NCBI RefSeq assembly: GCF_004342985.1
Contig: NZ_SMBO01000001.1
Location: forward strand, 1,178,001 to 1,242,000
From: Novosphingobium sp. PhB57
Lineage (GTDB): Bacteria > Pseudomonadota > Alphaproteobacteria > Sphingomonadales > Sphingomonadaceae
DNA length: 64,000 bases
Direction of reading: 5' to 3'
Below, in pieces: positions 9,673-18,476 of this stretch. The notes below the pieces were generated by a model. That model worked only from the letters and a program-made list of their open reading frames with translations. It was not told the DNA's origin and did not search any database. The first letter of the stretch is position 1. Each line of letters opens with the position of its first letter. The position numbers and the translations under genes were made by a program.

Positions 9673-9822
9673 ATGGCCCTGACGCAAGACAGCACTTATC
9701 GCTCGGAACGGATCTGGACGCCGCGCGCGCCGCTCGATCCCGGCCTGCGCCGCCGCTTCCATGGCCCCATCCAGCCGATGGACCAGCCCACTTTCCTCGA
9801 ACGCCTGTTCGGGCATCGCTGA
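9673..9822 (+). CDS. Small basic protein of unknown function (49 aa)
   Basis: A reading frame of 49 codons starts at ATG 9673 with GGAG six to ten bases upstream and ends at TGA 9820-9822. The product begins MALTQDSTYRSERIWTPRAP and ends QPTFLERLFGHR. It has no signal peptide, no Cys and no membrane segment, and is rich in Arg and Pro. It fills an otherwise empty gap between the kinase operon and the phosphatase gene, on the same strand. I do not recognise the family. Reality rests on the ribosome site and protein-like composition only. Confidence 0.5.
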   Translation: MALTQDSTYRSERIWTPRAPLDPGLRRRFHGPIQPMDQPTFLERLFGHR

Positions 9823-9882
9823 CCCCGGCCCACCCTCCAAACACATTTGTGATCGGCCCCGACCGCCTGTAGGCTAGGCGCC

Positions 9883-10365
9883 ATGTCCGCAGTGCCTCCA
9901 GCGTCCTTCCTTTTCGTCTGCCTCGGCAATATCTGCCGCTCCCCGCTTGCCGAAGCGGCGCTTCGCGAGGCGGCGGACGAAGCGGGACTGGACCTCGATA
10001 TCGACTCCGCCGGGACCGGCGCCTGGCATATCGGCAAAGGCCCCGACCCGCGCTCCTGCGCCGAGGCGCTCCGCCACGGCATCGATATTTCATCCTATCG
10101 TGCCAGGCAGGTCAAAGCCGACGACTTCCGCAGATTTGACCGCATCGTCGCGCTGGACGCCAGCAATCTCGCGAATCTGAGGCGCATCGCCCCTGCCGGC
10201 CATTCCGCCCGCCTTTCGCTCCTGCTGGACCATGTGCCCGGACTGGAAGGGCAGGACGTGGAAGATCCCTATTATGGCGGCCCCGAAGGCTTCGAGACGA
10301 CCTGGCGTCAGGTGCGCGAGGCGGCCCGCAATCTCGTGGCGGAAATCGCCGGATCGGGCCGCTGA
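9883..10365 (+). CDS. Low-molecular-weight protein-tyrosine phosphatase
   Basis: 160 aa. The P-loop CLGNICRS supplies nucleophile Cys13 and Arg19. The general-acid loop VEDPYYGG is present near residue 128. Length and motifs are those of the Wzb/Etp/LMW-PTP family, which hydrolyses phosphotyrosine in the cytoplasm. In Wzb-type systems the partner is a BY-kinase of exopolysaccharide synthesis; a CpsD-like kinase is encoded 50 kb away in this window, but a link is speculative. The gene stands alone between a 49-codon frame and purC. Confidence 0.93.
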   Translation: MSAVPPASFLFVCLGNICRSPLAEAALREAADEAGLDLDIDSAGTGAWHIGKGPDPRSCAEALRHGIDISSYRARQVKADDFRRFDRIVALDASNLANLRRIAPAGHSARLSLLLDHVPGLEGQDVEDPYYGGPEGFETTWRQVREAARNLVAEIAGSGR

Positions 10366-10432
10366 CCCCGGCGTACGGATAGCTCTGGAGCGATCCGCCG
10401 ATGAGCGCCCCTGCCGGACGGGCCCAACCGGT

Positions 10433-10460
10433 TTGCTTTTACCCCTGCTTCCATTATATG
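10433..10460 (+). promoter_or_regulatory. Candidate sigma-70 promoter for purC
   Basis: TTGCTT (10433-10438), a 16-bp spacer and TATATG (10455-10460) give a plausible housekeeping promoter about 85 bases upstream of the purC ATG. Nothing else promoter-like is seen in the 179-bp gap, and I see no purine riboswitch fold there. Confidence 0.4.
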
Positions 10461-10544
10461 CCCGCTCGAACGCCCCGGCCCGCGGTCGCCCGACGTCCTA
10501 CAAGCCGGGGTTTGCTCTTTATACAGTTTCAAGGACGAACACGC

Positions 10545-11327
10545 ATGTCCCGTCGCCGCCAGATCTACGAGGGCAAGGCCAAGATCCTCTACGAAGGCCC
10601 TGAACCCGGCACCCTGATTCAGTATTTCAAGGACGATGCCACTGCGTTCAACGCGCAGAAAAAGGGCACGATCCAGGGCAAGGGCGTGATCAACAACCGC
10701 ATCAGCGAGTACGTGTTCACGCGCCTGAATCACATTGGCGTGCCCAACCACTTCATCCGCCGCCTCAACATGCGCGAGCAGCTCGTCCGCCAGGTCGAGA
10801 TCATCCCGATCGAGGTCGTGGTGCGCAATGTGGCGGCCGGTTCGATCTCGAAGCGCCTGGGCATTCCTGAAGGCGAGCCCCTGCCGCACACGCTGATCGA
10901 ATATTACTACAAGGACGATGCGCTGGGCGATCCGATGATCGCCGAAGAGCACATCGCCTGCTTCGGCTGGGCCACCAACGAAGAGATGCAGGACATCTCG
11001 GCGATGGCGATCCGCGTGAACGACTTCATGTGCGGCATGTTCGCGGCGATCAACATTCGCCTCGTGGACTTCAAGCTCGAATTCGGCCGCATCTGGGACG
11101 GCGACTACAGCCGCGTGATCCTGGCGGACGAGATCAGCCCCGACGGCTGCCGCCTGTGGGACATGTTCACCGGCGAAAAGCTGGACAAGGACCGCTTCCG
11201 CCGCGACCTCGGCGGTGAAGAAGAGGCCTACCAGGAAGTCGCCCGCCGCCTCGGCCTGCTGCAGGACGACAACGGCCCGAGCGAAGTGCTCGACCTGTCG
11301 AAGCACCGCAAGCTGCGCGGCAAGTAA
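10545..11327 (+). CDS. purC: Phosphoribosylaminoimidazole-succinocarboxamide synthase (SAICAR synthetase)
   Basis: 260 aa. The start ATG 10545 has AAGGA at 10531-10535; the frame is open further upstream but that part is not PurC-like. The N-terminus [16 protein letters not shown] is the classical PurC ATP-binding start. [23 protein letters not shown] and the substrate motif [15 protein letters not shown] are all intact. The enzyme joins aspartate to CAIR in purine synthesis, using ATP. It is monocistronic here: an intrinsic terminator follows directly and purS/Q/L are not in the window. Confidence 0.97.
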   Translation: MSRRRQIYEGKAKILYEGPEPGTLIQYFKDDATAFNAQKKGTIQGKGVINNRISEYVFTRLNHIGVPNHFIRRLNMREQLVRQVEIIPIEVVVRNVAAGSISKRLGIPEGEPLPHTLIEYYYKDDALGDPMIAEEHIACFGWATNEEMQDISAMAIRVNDFMCGMFAAINIRLVDFKLEFGRIWDGDYSRVILADEISPDGCRLWDMFTGEKLDKDRFRRDLGGEEEAYQEVARRLGLLQDDNGPSEVLDLSKHRKLRGK

Positions 11328-11343
11328 GTCTCGCAGGACCTTG

Positions 11344-11382
11344 AAAAGAGCCCGGCCGCCACAAGGCGCGCCGGGCTCTTTT
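11344..11382 (+). terminator. Intrinsic terminator of purC
   Basis: AAAAGAGCCCGG (11344-11355) pairs with CCGGGCTCTTTT (11371-11382) and ends in a T-run followed by CG. It lies 16 bases after the purC stop. The A-run on the left arm means it could also stop transcription from the other strand. Confidence 0.85.
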
Positions 11383-11465
11383 CGTTTGCCCGTTGTCCGC
11401 CTCGCCAGGATCGCGGAAGGTCGCAGCCTCTTGTTATCAGCGACTTGGTGAGGCACTCCCGCGCG

Positions 11466-14321
11466 ATGCGGAAGATTCTCCTCACCGCCCTGCTCTTTGC
11501 CGCGCCGCTCGGCGCATCGGCCCGAGAGGCCGTGCCGCGCGCCGAGAGAGCCGGCACCAACGACACCAGCTGGGCCTTCGAAAAGAGCGACATCCCGCTC
11601 GATTCCGAGTTCCGCTTCGGGCGCCTCGCCAACGGCATGCGCTATATCGTGCGGCGCAATGCCACCCCCGTCGGAACCGCCGTGGTGCGGATGGAAGTCG
11701 CCGCCGGCTCGCTCGACGAGCATGACGACGAACAGGGCTTCGCGCATTTCGTGGAGCACATGGCCTTCAACGGCAGCAAGCGCGTGCCCGAAGGTCAGAT
11801 GATCCCTCTTCTCGAACGCGACGGCCTGGCTTTCGGCGCGGACACCAATGCCTCCACCAGCTTCGAACGCACCGTCTACAAGCTGGACCTGCCGCGCAGC
11901 GACGCCGCCCTTCTCGACACGGCGCTGATGCTCATGCGCGAGACCGCCGGCGAGCTGACGATCTCGCAAGCCGCGATCGACCGCGAGCGCGGCGTGATCC
12001 TTTCGGAGATGCGCGACCGCAACACCTTCGCCTTGCGCAACACCATCGATTCGACGCGCTTCTTCTACCCCCGCGCGCTCTATTCCAGCCGCTTCCCCAT
12101 CGGCACCGTCGCCACGCTCAATGCCGCCAACGCACAGAACCTGCGCGCGTTCTATGCGCGCGAATATGTTCCGGACCATGTCACCCTGGTCATCGTCGGA
12201 GACTTCGATCCGGCAGCGGTCGAGGCAGGGATCGTGCGCCACTTCGGAGACTGGCAGGGTCCGCAGGCTGAGCTGCAGCCCGATGCCGGGCCGGTGGATG
12301 CCAAGGATCGCAAGCGGACCGGCGTCTGGGTCGATCCCGCACTGTCGGAACGGCTGACCATCCAGCGCAACGGCGCCTGGCTGGACGAGCCCGACACGAT
12401 CGCCCAGCGGCAGGAGAACCTGCTGCGCTCGATCGGCTACGCCATCGTCAACCGCCGCCTGCAGCGCCTTTCGCGCAGTGCCCAGCCCCCATTCCGCGGC
12501 GCCGGCTTCGGCACGGGAGACGTTTTCGAAACCGCTCGCTCCACCCGCCTCATCATCGACAGCGTGGACGGCAAATGGGCGGACGGCGTGGCCGCCGTCG
12601 CCCGCGAATATCGCCGCGCCCTGGCGCACGGTTTCAGCGCCGCCGAAGTCTCCGAACAGCTCGCCCAATTGCGCAGCTCGCTCGTCGATGCGGCCGGTTC
12701 GGCGAATACCCGCAGCAATGCAGTGCTGGCGGCTATCGCGCTGGCGCTCGTCGACGATCGGCTGGTGCCCTCCACGCCGGCCTCCGGGCTCGAACGCTTC
12801 GAGGCTTTAGCGCCCCGGATCACGCCCAAGGCCGTGCTGGCCGCTGTCCGGCGCGAGGCGCTGGCGCTCGACAAGCCCCTGATCCGCTTCGAGGGCCGCA
12901 AGGCACCGGACGGCGGCGAACCGGCCCTGCGCAGCGCCTGGCAGCAAGCCATGCGCGGCCCCGTGCCTCGCGAAAACGCGGCCGCCGCCGCGAACTTCGG
13001 CTATACCGCCTTCGGCACGCCCGGCGCGGTCGTCAGCGATACCCGCGATCCCCTGCTGGGCATTCGCGAGCTGCGTTTTTCCAACGGCGTCATGCTCAAT
13101 CTCAAGCAGACCGAACTGGAAAAGGATCGCGTGCGCGTCAGCCTCTCCATCGACGGTGGCGACATGCTGGAGACGCGGGACGACCCCCTGGCCACGGATA
13201 TGGTGGGCTGGCTCGAAAAGGGCGGCCTCGGCAAGCACAGCCGCGACGATCTGGACAGCATCATGGCGGGCCATACGCTGGGCTTCGGCCTGTCGAGCGG
13301 CACGGCCAGCTTCGACGCGCAGACGGTCACCACCCCGCGCGATCTCGAACTGCAACTCCAGCTGCTCACCGCCCTGGTCACCGATCCCGGCTACCGCGCC
13401 GAGGGCGAAGTGCAGTACCGCCAGCAGGTGAACAACACTTTCGCCCGGCTTCGCGCCACGCCTTCCTCGGCGATGAGCGCGGATCTTGGCCGCATCGTTT
13501 CCGACAACGACCCGCGCTTCAGCCTCCAGCCGGTCGAGACCTATCGGCGGCTGACTTATGCCCGGCTGCAGAAGAGCATTTCGGATCGCCTTTCCCATGG
13601 CGCCGTGGAAGTGGGCCTCGTCGGCGATTTCGACGAGGACAAGGCCATCGCCTTCGTGGCCGGGACGCTGGGCGCTCTCCCGCCGCGTGAAGCTGCGTTC
13701 CAGGCTTATGACGAACAGCCGCCGCGCACCTTCACGGCAGACCGCAGCGCCCGGGTGGTTCGCCACACCGGCCCTGCCGATCAGGCCCTGTTGCGGCTGA
13801 CCTGGCCCACGCGCGACGATTCGGACCCGCTCGACACGCTCAGGCTGGAAATGCTCGAGCGTGTCGTCCGCATCGAATTGACGGACAGTCTGCGCGAAGC
13901 CCTGGGCAAGGCCTATTCACCCTCGGCCGGCAGCTCGCTGTCGCATTACTGGAAGGGTTACGGCACGTTCGCCATCGCCGCCTCGATCGACGTTGCCGAC
14001 GTTCCCGCCAGCCGCGAGGCGATCCGCAAGGTCCTGCTCGATCTCCGCGCCGCGCCCGTCAGCGACGACGTGCTGCAGCGCGCCCGCGCCCCCCTGCTCG
14101 AAGCCTACCAGAACGCACTGAAAGGCAATGCGACCTGGCTCTCGCTGGTCGACCGCGCACAGAGCCAGCCCGACCGCATCGCCCGCTTCACCCAGGCCCG
14201 CGAGCGGCTGATCAGGATCACGGCCGCAGACCTCCAGACGATGGCACAGCGCTATCTCGATCTAAACAAGGGCCTGGAGGTCCTGGCCTTGCCCGAGGGC
14301 GCCGAATCGCCCAGGCCTTGA
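11466..14321 (+). CDS. Periplasmic M16 (pitrilysin-like) zinc peptidase
   Basis: 951 aa from ATG 11466. That start gives a clean Sec signal peptide (RKILLTALLFAAPLGASA); in-frame TTG/GTG codons upstream do not. The zinc motif HxxEH is His94-Phe-Val-Glu97-His98, with the distal Glu in ILSEMRDRN, so the first M16 module is catalytically complete. A second M16-like pair of domains follows (from about residue 520) without HxxEH, as expected for the inactive half. Size fits the two-module pitrilysin/insulinase type that degrades peptides in a closed chamber. It is monocistronic, 138 bp after purC. Confidence 0.92.
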   Translation: MRKILLTALLFAAPLGASAREAVPRAERAGTNDTSWAFEKSDIPLDSEFRFGRLANGMRYIVRRNATPVGTAVVRMEVAAGSLDEHDDEQGFAHFVEHMAFNGSKRVPEGQMIPLLERDGLAFGADTNASTSFERTVYKLDLPRSDAALLDTALMLMRETAGELTISQAAIDRERGVILSEMRDRNTFALRNTIDSTRFFYPRALYSSRFPIGTVATLNAANAQNLRAFYAREYVPDHVTLVIVGDFDPAAVEAGIVRHFGDWQGPQAELQPDAGPVDAKDRKRTGVWVDPALSERLTIQRNGAWLDEPDTIAQRQENLLRSIGYAIVNRRLQRLSRSAQPPFRGAGFGTGDVFETARSTRLIIDSVDGKWADGVAAVAREYRRALAHGFSAAEVSEQLAQLRSSLVDAAGSANTRSNAVLAAIALALVDDRLVPSTPASGLERFEALAPRITPKAVLAAVRREALALDKPLIRFEGRKAPDGGEPALRSAWQQAMRGPVPRENAAAAANFGYTAFGTPGAVVSDTRDPLLGIRELRFSNGVMLNLKQTELEKDRVRVSLSIDGGDMLETRDDPLATDMVGWLEKGGLGKHSRDDLDSIMAGHTLGFGLSSGTASFDAQTVTTPRDLELQLQLLTALVTDPGYRAEGEVQYRQQVNNTFARLRATPSSAMSADLGRIVSDNDPRFSLQPVETYRRLTYARLQKSISDRLSHGAVEVGLVGDFDEDKAIAFVAGTLGALPPREAAFQAYDEQPPRTFTADRSARVVRHTGPADQALLRLTWPTRDDSDPLDTLRLEMLERVVRIELTDSLREALGKAYSPSAGSSLSHYWKGYGTFAIAASIDVADVPASREAIRKVLLDLRAAPVSDDVLQRARAPLLEAYQNALKGNATWLSLVDRAQSQPDRIARFTQARERLIRITAADLQTMAQRYLDLNKGLEVLALPEGAESPRP

Positions 14322-14374
14322 GGCATCGGCTTTAAGCGCCCGCCCGAACTGCAAGGCCAGTGCAGCCCCGTCCT

Positions 14375-15253
14375 CTAGCGCGCGTGGTTGGGGCGGGTGG
14401 GTCGGCCGGTGCGCTCCGCCCATTCGGCGATGAGGTCATCGTAGAGGCTTTGGTCGATCAGGTCGTATTTTTCCGGGAAGTTGGTGAAAGCGTTCATTGC
14501 GCTTTTCACCGCGCCGGTTTCCATCAGCTCGCGGGCCATGGCAAGATGGCCCACTGCAGCCGAGACCCAGCCCCAGGCGGTGGAGAGGGTGAAGGCCGTG
14601 TCAGGCAGGTTGAAGCCCAGCGTGCAGACCGGGATGGTCATGTGCGGGATCACTTCGGCCTGCTGCTCGGGCGGTGCGCTGGCGAAGACGATGGCATCGG
14701 CGCCGGCCTCGGCATAAGCGTGGCCGCGGCGGATGGCTTCCTGGACCGATCCGCCCCCGCCGCCGCCATTGGCGCTGGTATAGAGTTCGTCGCAGCGCGC
14801 GATGATGACCAGACCGGAATCACCCCGTCCCTTCGCCCCGGCCTCGATCCGCAGCTGCATGTCCTCGACCGAACAGAGACCGTTCACATGCTTGGAATGC
14901 TTGGGATTGACCTCGTCCTCGACATGATAGCCCGCGATCCCGGCCGCTGCGTAACGGCGCGTGAAATGATAGGCGTCGGCCACCGTCTCGCCCAGGGTAT
15001 CCGCGTCGACGATAAGCGGGATGTCGATGGCCTGCGCGATCCGGGCGGACTGCTCGATCATCTCGACCTGGCTGAACACGCCGTTGTCCGGCACCGCATA
15101 GTGAAACGCCGAGCAGGCGTGGCCGCCGAGATAGGCCGCCTTGAAGCCGACATGCTCGACGATGCGCCCGGTCAAGGCCGAATAGGCCTCGGCCGCGACG
15201 AAGTGCTCACCGTTCTCGATCAGCGCGCGCAGTTTCTCACCCGGCGTCGGCAT
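14375..15253 (-). CDS. Isocitrate lyase/PEP mutase superfamily enzyme
   Basis: 292 aa from ATG 15253 (GGGAGAG upstream). The alpha/beta-barrel shows the superfamily metal site DADTLGE (about residue 85) and HVEDEVNPK, and the cap GHACSAF near residue 48. The catalytic Cys motif of isocitrate and methylisocitrate lyases (K-[KR]-C-G-H) is replaced by PKHSKH, so lyase activity of that type is unlikely. Alternatives are oxaloacetate decarboxylase, dimethylmalate-lyase-like or phosphonate chemistry. A poly-Gly loop (GGGGGG near residue 190) is unusual. It lies on the strand opposite to, and convergent with, the M16 peptidase gene. Confidence 0.8.
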   Translation of the reverse strand: MPTPGEKLRALIENGEHFVAAEAYSALTGRIVEHVGFKAAYLGGHACSAFHYAVPDNGVFSQVEMIEQSARIAQAIDIPLIVDADTLGETVADAYHFTRRYAAAGIAGYHVEDEVNPKHSKHVNGLCSVEDMQLRIEAGAKGRGDSGLVIIARCDELYTSANGGGGGGSVQEAIRRGHAYAEAGADAIVFASAPPEQQAEVIPHMTIPVCTLGFNLPDTAFTLSTAWGWVSAAVGHLAMARELMETGAVKSAMNAFTNFPEKYDLIDQSLYDDLIAEWAERTGRPTRPNHAR

Positions 15254-15338
15254 CGCGTTTCTCTCCCGCTCTTGTCGAGCGAGGGCTCGCACGATTGCCG
15301 GTAGCGGACAAGCCGCCCGGCATGCCCAGGGCCGCCGG

Positions 15339-15360
15339 CGCCCCGCTTATCGGCGGGGCG
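15339..15360 (-). terminator. GC-rich stem-loop after the HAD phosphatase gene
   Basis: CGCCCCGC (15339-15346) and GCGGGGCG (15353-15360) form a perfect 8-bp stem just past the gene end on the minus strand. There is no T-run, so this is a weak or Rho-assisted terminator at best. It lies between two leftward genes. Confidence 0.35.
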
Positions 15361-15366
15361 TTGCGA

Positions 15367-16071
15367 TCACACCGCTTCCGCGGCCGCGCCGATGCGTTCG
15401 AGCGTGGGGATCAGTTCGTCGAAGTGATCGATCACGGCCGTCGCGCCAAGCTCCTGCGCCGGGCAATCGTTGAAGCCGAAGCTCACTGCCACGCAGGGAA
15501 TGCCTGCCGCCGCCGCCGCGCCGGTATCGTATGTGGTATCGCCGACGAAGGCCGCGCGGATGGGCCTGTCGGCGCTGCCGGCCCGCTCCAGCATGAGTTC
15601 GATCAGGTCCGGTTTCGGCTTGGCCCGGCCGGGGCCGAGCGTATCGCCGCCGATCACCGTGAAGAAATGATGCGAAAGGCCCAGCTCCGCGAAGATCTTC
15701 ACGGCCAGGTGCTCCAGCTTGTTGGTCACCACCGCGATCCTGACGCCGCGCGCCGCCAGCCCCTGGAGTATGGCCTCTCCGCCCGGATAGAGCCGGGTCT
15801 GCACGGCGACATGGTCGCTGTAGAAATCGATCAGCGCCTGGTGCAGCGCGCTCAGCCGCTCGTCCGAAACCGGACCGCCGGTGACTTCCAGCCCCCGGGC
15901 CAGCATCTTCCTGGCGCCGCCGCCCACAAGCTCGCGCACGGCATCGAAGGGGATCGCCGGGCGCCCCTCCAGAGACAAGGCATGGTTGAGGGCTACGGCC
16001 AGATCGCCGAGCGAATCCAGCAGGGTTCCGTCCAGATCGAAACCGACGATATCGAAAGGGAAGTCCGTCAT
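15367..16071 (-). CDS. gph: Phosphoglycolate phosphatase-like HAD hydrolase
   Basis: 234 aa from ATG 16071. HAD motif I is FDLDGTLLDS (two catalytic Asp), motif II is VVTNK, motif III is Lys in KPKPD, and motif IV is VGDTTYDTG. The helical cap between motifs I and II is of the Gph/PGP type (AVRELVGGGARKMLARGL). The likely reaction is 2-phosphoglycolate to glycolate, clearing a DNA-repair or photorespiratory by-product, but HAD substrate choice cannot be read from sequence with certainty. It is divergent from glmU with only 59 bp between starts, which must hold both promoters. Confidence 0.85.
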   Translation of the reverse strand: MTDFPFDIVGFDLDGTLLDSLGDLAVALNHALSLEGRPAIPFDAVRELVGGGARKMLARGLEVTGGPVSDERLSALHQALIDFYSDHVAVQTRLYPGGEAILQGLAARGVRIAVVTNKLEHLAVKIFAELGLSHHFFTVIGGDTLGPGRAKPKPDLIELMLERAGSADRPIRAAFVGDTTYDTGAAAAAGIPCVAVSFGFNDCPAQELGATAVIDHFDELIPTLERIGAAAEAV

Positions 16072-16130
16072 TCCCCGATCAGTGGCTTGTCGCTGTGGAA
16101 ACCGCAACAATTTGCTGGCAAGTGATGCAC

Positions 16131-17501
16131 ATGGTCGAACATTCAACGCCCCTCGCTATCGTCGTTCTCGCTGCCGGCAAGGGCACTCGCATGAAGAGTG
16201 ACTTGCACAAGGTTCTCCATCCCATAGCCGCACGGCCGATGCTGGAACACCTGCTCGAAAGTGCAGCGGCGCTGGCGCCAGAGCGGCAGGTGGTGGTGGC
16301 CGGGCACGGCCGCGACCAGCTGGAAAAGGCCCTTGGCGGCCGTGCCGCGATTGCCGTTCAGGAACCCCAGCTCGGCACCGGACATGCGGTGCAGCAGGCC
16401 GAAACGGCGCTTTCGGGATTCGCGGGCGACGTGCTGATTCTCTACGGCGACGTGCCTTTCGTCAGCACCGCAACGATGCGCGCGATGATCGACCGGCTCC
16501 ATGCCGACGATTCGCCGGCTGTCGTCGTGCTCGGCTTCGAGCCGGAAGAGCCGCTGCAATATGGCCGCGTGCTCGCCCATGACGACGGGCGCATCGCGAT
16601 GATGGTGGAATACAAGGACGCCACCGAAGAGCAGCGCGCCTGCCGCCTCTGCAATTCCGGGCTGATGGCAGTGAAGTCGGCAGACCTGTTCGACCTGCTC
16701 GCCCGCGTCGGCAACGACAATGCCCAGGGCGAATATTACCTGGTCGACATCGTCAATGTGGCGACGCTCGAAGGACGCGCCTGCGCGGTGATCGTCACGC
16801 CGGATCCCGATGAAGTGGGCGGCATCAACAGCCGCGGCGAACTGGCCGAGGCCGAAGCCCGCTGGCAGGCCCGGCGCCGCATCGCCGCCATGGCCGACGG
16901 CGTGACCCTGATCGCACCCGAAACGGTGTTCTTCGCCTGGGACACCGTGCTCGGCCGCGATGTGACCATCGAGCCCAACGTGGTCTTTGCCCCCGGCGTG
17001 ACCGTGGCGGACAATGTCGTAATCCACGCCTTTTCGCACCTCGAAGGCGCGACTCTCGAAAGCGGTGTCGCCATCGGTCCCTACGCCAGGCTGCGCCCCG
17101 GCGCGGTGCTGCGCAAGGGTGCCAAGGTCGGCAACTTCGTCGAAGTGAAGAACGCCGAACTGGGCGAAGGCGCCAAGGCCAACCACCTGACTTACGTCGG
17201 CGATGCCACGATCGGCGCCAAGGCCAACCTCGGCGCAGGTACGATCACCTGCAATTACGACGGCTACTTCAAGCACCGGACCGTCATCGGCGAGCGCGCC
17301 TTCATCGGCTCGAACAGCGCCCTCGTCGCCCCGGTCAAGATCGGTGCCGACGCCATCGTCGCGGCCGGCAGCACGGTCACCCGCGACGTCGCTGACGGCG
17401 AGCTGCGGCTGGTGCGCGGCGAACAACTGGTCAAGCCCGGCTGGGCCGACCGTTTCCACGATGCGATGAAGAAGAAAAAAGCCGAAAAGTCAGCAAACTG
17501 A
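16131..17501 (+). CDS. glmU: Bifunctional GlcNAc-1-P uridyltransferase / glucosamine-1-P acetyltransferase
   Basis: 456 aa from ATG 16131; ATG 16125 would add two residues. The N-terminal uridyltransferase has LAAGKGTRMKSDLHK at residues 9-23 and YGDVPF. The C-terminal left-handed beta-helix of hexapeptide repeats runs from about residue 255, with acetyltransferase residues in NFVEVKNAELGEG, NHLTYVGDATIG and NYDG. It makes UDP-GlcNAc for peptidoglycan and lipopolysaccharide in the cytoplasm. glmS, which supplies glucosamine-6-P, lies 2 kb downstream on the same strand, though separated by an opposite-strand gene. Confidence 0.97.
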   Translation: MVEHSTPLAIVVLAAGKGTRMKSDLHKVLHPIAARPMLEHLLESAAALAPERQVVVAGHGRDQLEKALGGRAAIAVQEPQLGTGHAVQQAETALSGFAGDVLILYGDVPFVSTATMRAMIDRLHADDSPAVVVLGFEPEEPLQYGRVLAHDDGRIAMMVEYKDATEEQRACRLCNSGLMAVKSADLFDLLARVGNDNAQGEYYLVDIVNVATLEGRACAVIVTPDPDEVGGINSRGELAEAEARWQARRRIAAMADGVTLIAPETVFFAWDTVLGRDVTIEPNVVFAPGVTVADNVVIHAFSHLEGATLESGVAIGPYARLRPGAVLRKGAKVGNFVEVKNAELGEGAKANHLTYVGDATIGAKANLGAGTITCNYDGYFKHRTVIGERAFIGSNSALVAPVKIGADAIVAAGSTVTRDVADGELRLVRGEQLVKPGWADRFHDAMKKKKAEKSAN

Positions 17502-17508
17502 TGCGAAA

Positions 17509-17531
17509 ACGGGCGGTCATGGACCGCCCGT
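17509..17531 (+). terminator. Stem-loop after glmU
   Basis: ACGGGCGGTC (17509-17518) and GACCGCCCGT (17522-17531) form a 10-bp stem with a three-base loop, seven bases past the glmU stop. The following TCGTCATG has few T. A-richness on the left (GAAAA) means it may serve the opposing TPR gene as well. Convergent position supports a terminator role. Confidence 0.6.
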
Positions 17532-17558
17532 CGTCATGTCAGCGGAGAAACCGGCCGA

Positions 17559-18293
17559 TCAGGCGCCGATGGCCTGCTTCTGGGCGATGAAGTCCAGTTC
17601 GCTCTTGGCGCCGGCGTTGCTCGGATCGTAATCGAGCGACTGGCGGAACAGCTTGGCGGCATCGTCCAACTGGCCCATCTCGATCTTGTTGTAGCCCATC
17701 CCGCGCAGCGCGCGCGCCGCCACCGATGCGTCAGTACCCTTGGTGTCCTTGTCCACCAGCGCCCAGGCATGGGAGAACAGATCGTAAGAGCGCTGCCATT
17801 CACGGCGCGACTTGAACAGTTCCGCATATTCGTTGGCGAAATGCGCATTGTCCGGCGCCAGCTCCGTGGCGCGCCGCAGCTCGCCCTCGGCAAGGTCGCC
17901 CCGGCCGAGATCGACGAGCGCGAAGCCCTTGCCGAAGTGCGCATCGCAGACGGCGCTGCTCACCGCGACCGCCTTGCCCGCGGCCACCGGCGCATCCGCA
18001 GCCTGGGACTGGCAGAGCCGCGGCCGGGCATCGCCGCTCAGCGCCTGCTCGCTGGCCAGGATCACCGAATCGAACATCTTAACCGCCTGCGCGGGCTTGC
18101 CGGCACGGATCAGGGCAAAGCCCTTGCTGACGCCGTTCTGGCTCTCGACATGAAGCGCCGTGTTCACCACCGCGGCACTGCCGCCGATGTCACGCGCGAA
18201 AGCAGGTCCGGAACCGGCCGTAGCGACCATCCCGACAAAAGCACCGGCCAGACCGATAGAAGTAAATGAAACCGACTTCTTGATGAAGTTCAT
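17559..18293 (-). CDS. Exported TPR-repeat protein
   Basis: 244 aa from ATG 18293, with GGAGAGGA about ten bases upstream. A signal peptide covers about residues 1-33 (SFTSIGLAGAFVGMVATAGSGPAFA). At least three tetratricopeptide-like units follow, for example GFALIRAGKPAQAVKMFDSVI, GRGDLAEGELRRATELAPDN and EMGQLDDAAKLFRQSLDYDPSN. Four Cys in the middle may form disulfides. TPR domains bind partner proteins, and none is suggested by neighbours. The upstream 15-bp unit containing the ribosome site is duplicated (see the repeat at 18301-18330). Confidence 0.85.
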   Translation of the reverse strand: MNFIKKSVSFTSIGLAGAFVGMVATAGSGPAFARDIGGSAAVVNTALHVESQNGVSKGFALIRAGKPAQAVKMFDSVILASEQALSGDARPRLCQSQAADAPVAAGKAVAVSSAVCDAHFGKGFALVDLGRGDLAEGELRRATELAPDNAHFANEYAELFKSRREWQRSYDLFSHAWALVDKDTKGTDASVAARALRGMGYNKIEMGQLDDAAKLFRQSLDYDPSNAGAKSELDFIAQKQAIGA

Positions 18294-18300
18294 CGGCCGA

Positions 18301-18330
18301 TCCTCTCCAGGAACATCCTCTCCAGGAACA
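18301..18330 (-). repeat. Perfect 15-bp tandem duplication of the ribosome-binding region
   Basis: The unit TCCTCTCCAGGAACA occurs twice without mismatch (18301-18315 and 18316-18330). On the coding (minus) strand each copy carries GGAGAGGA, so the mRNA has two successive Shine-Dalgarno-like sequences, the nearer about ten bases before the ATG. A 15-bp unit is typical of slipped-strand duplication. Confidence 0.8.
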
Positions 18331-18476
18331 CCGATCGTGTGCCGGTCTTTGCCGGTCGATTGTCGTCGGAACAGTGTTCGTCGAAGCCTGCAGACTATCC
18401 GACGGACGCGGTTTGACAAGAACTTTCACGAAACCCAGATATCAGGCACCGAATCTTTCCCACCTACGGAGTATCC

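Noticed and set aside
10308..12668. Long minus-strand open frame across purC and the M16 peptidase gene
   Set aside because: It crosses two unrelated, clearly coding genes and a strong terminator; it is an antisense shadow.
18360..18476. EcfG-type promoter from GGAAC at 18368 and in the 15-bp repeats
   Set aside because: No CGTT or GTT occurs at the required 16-18 bp distance on the same strand.
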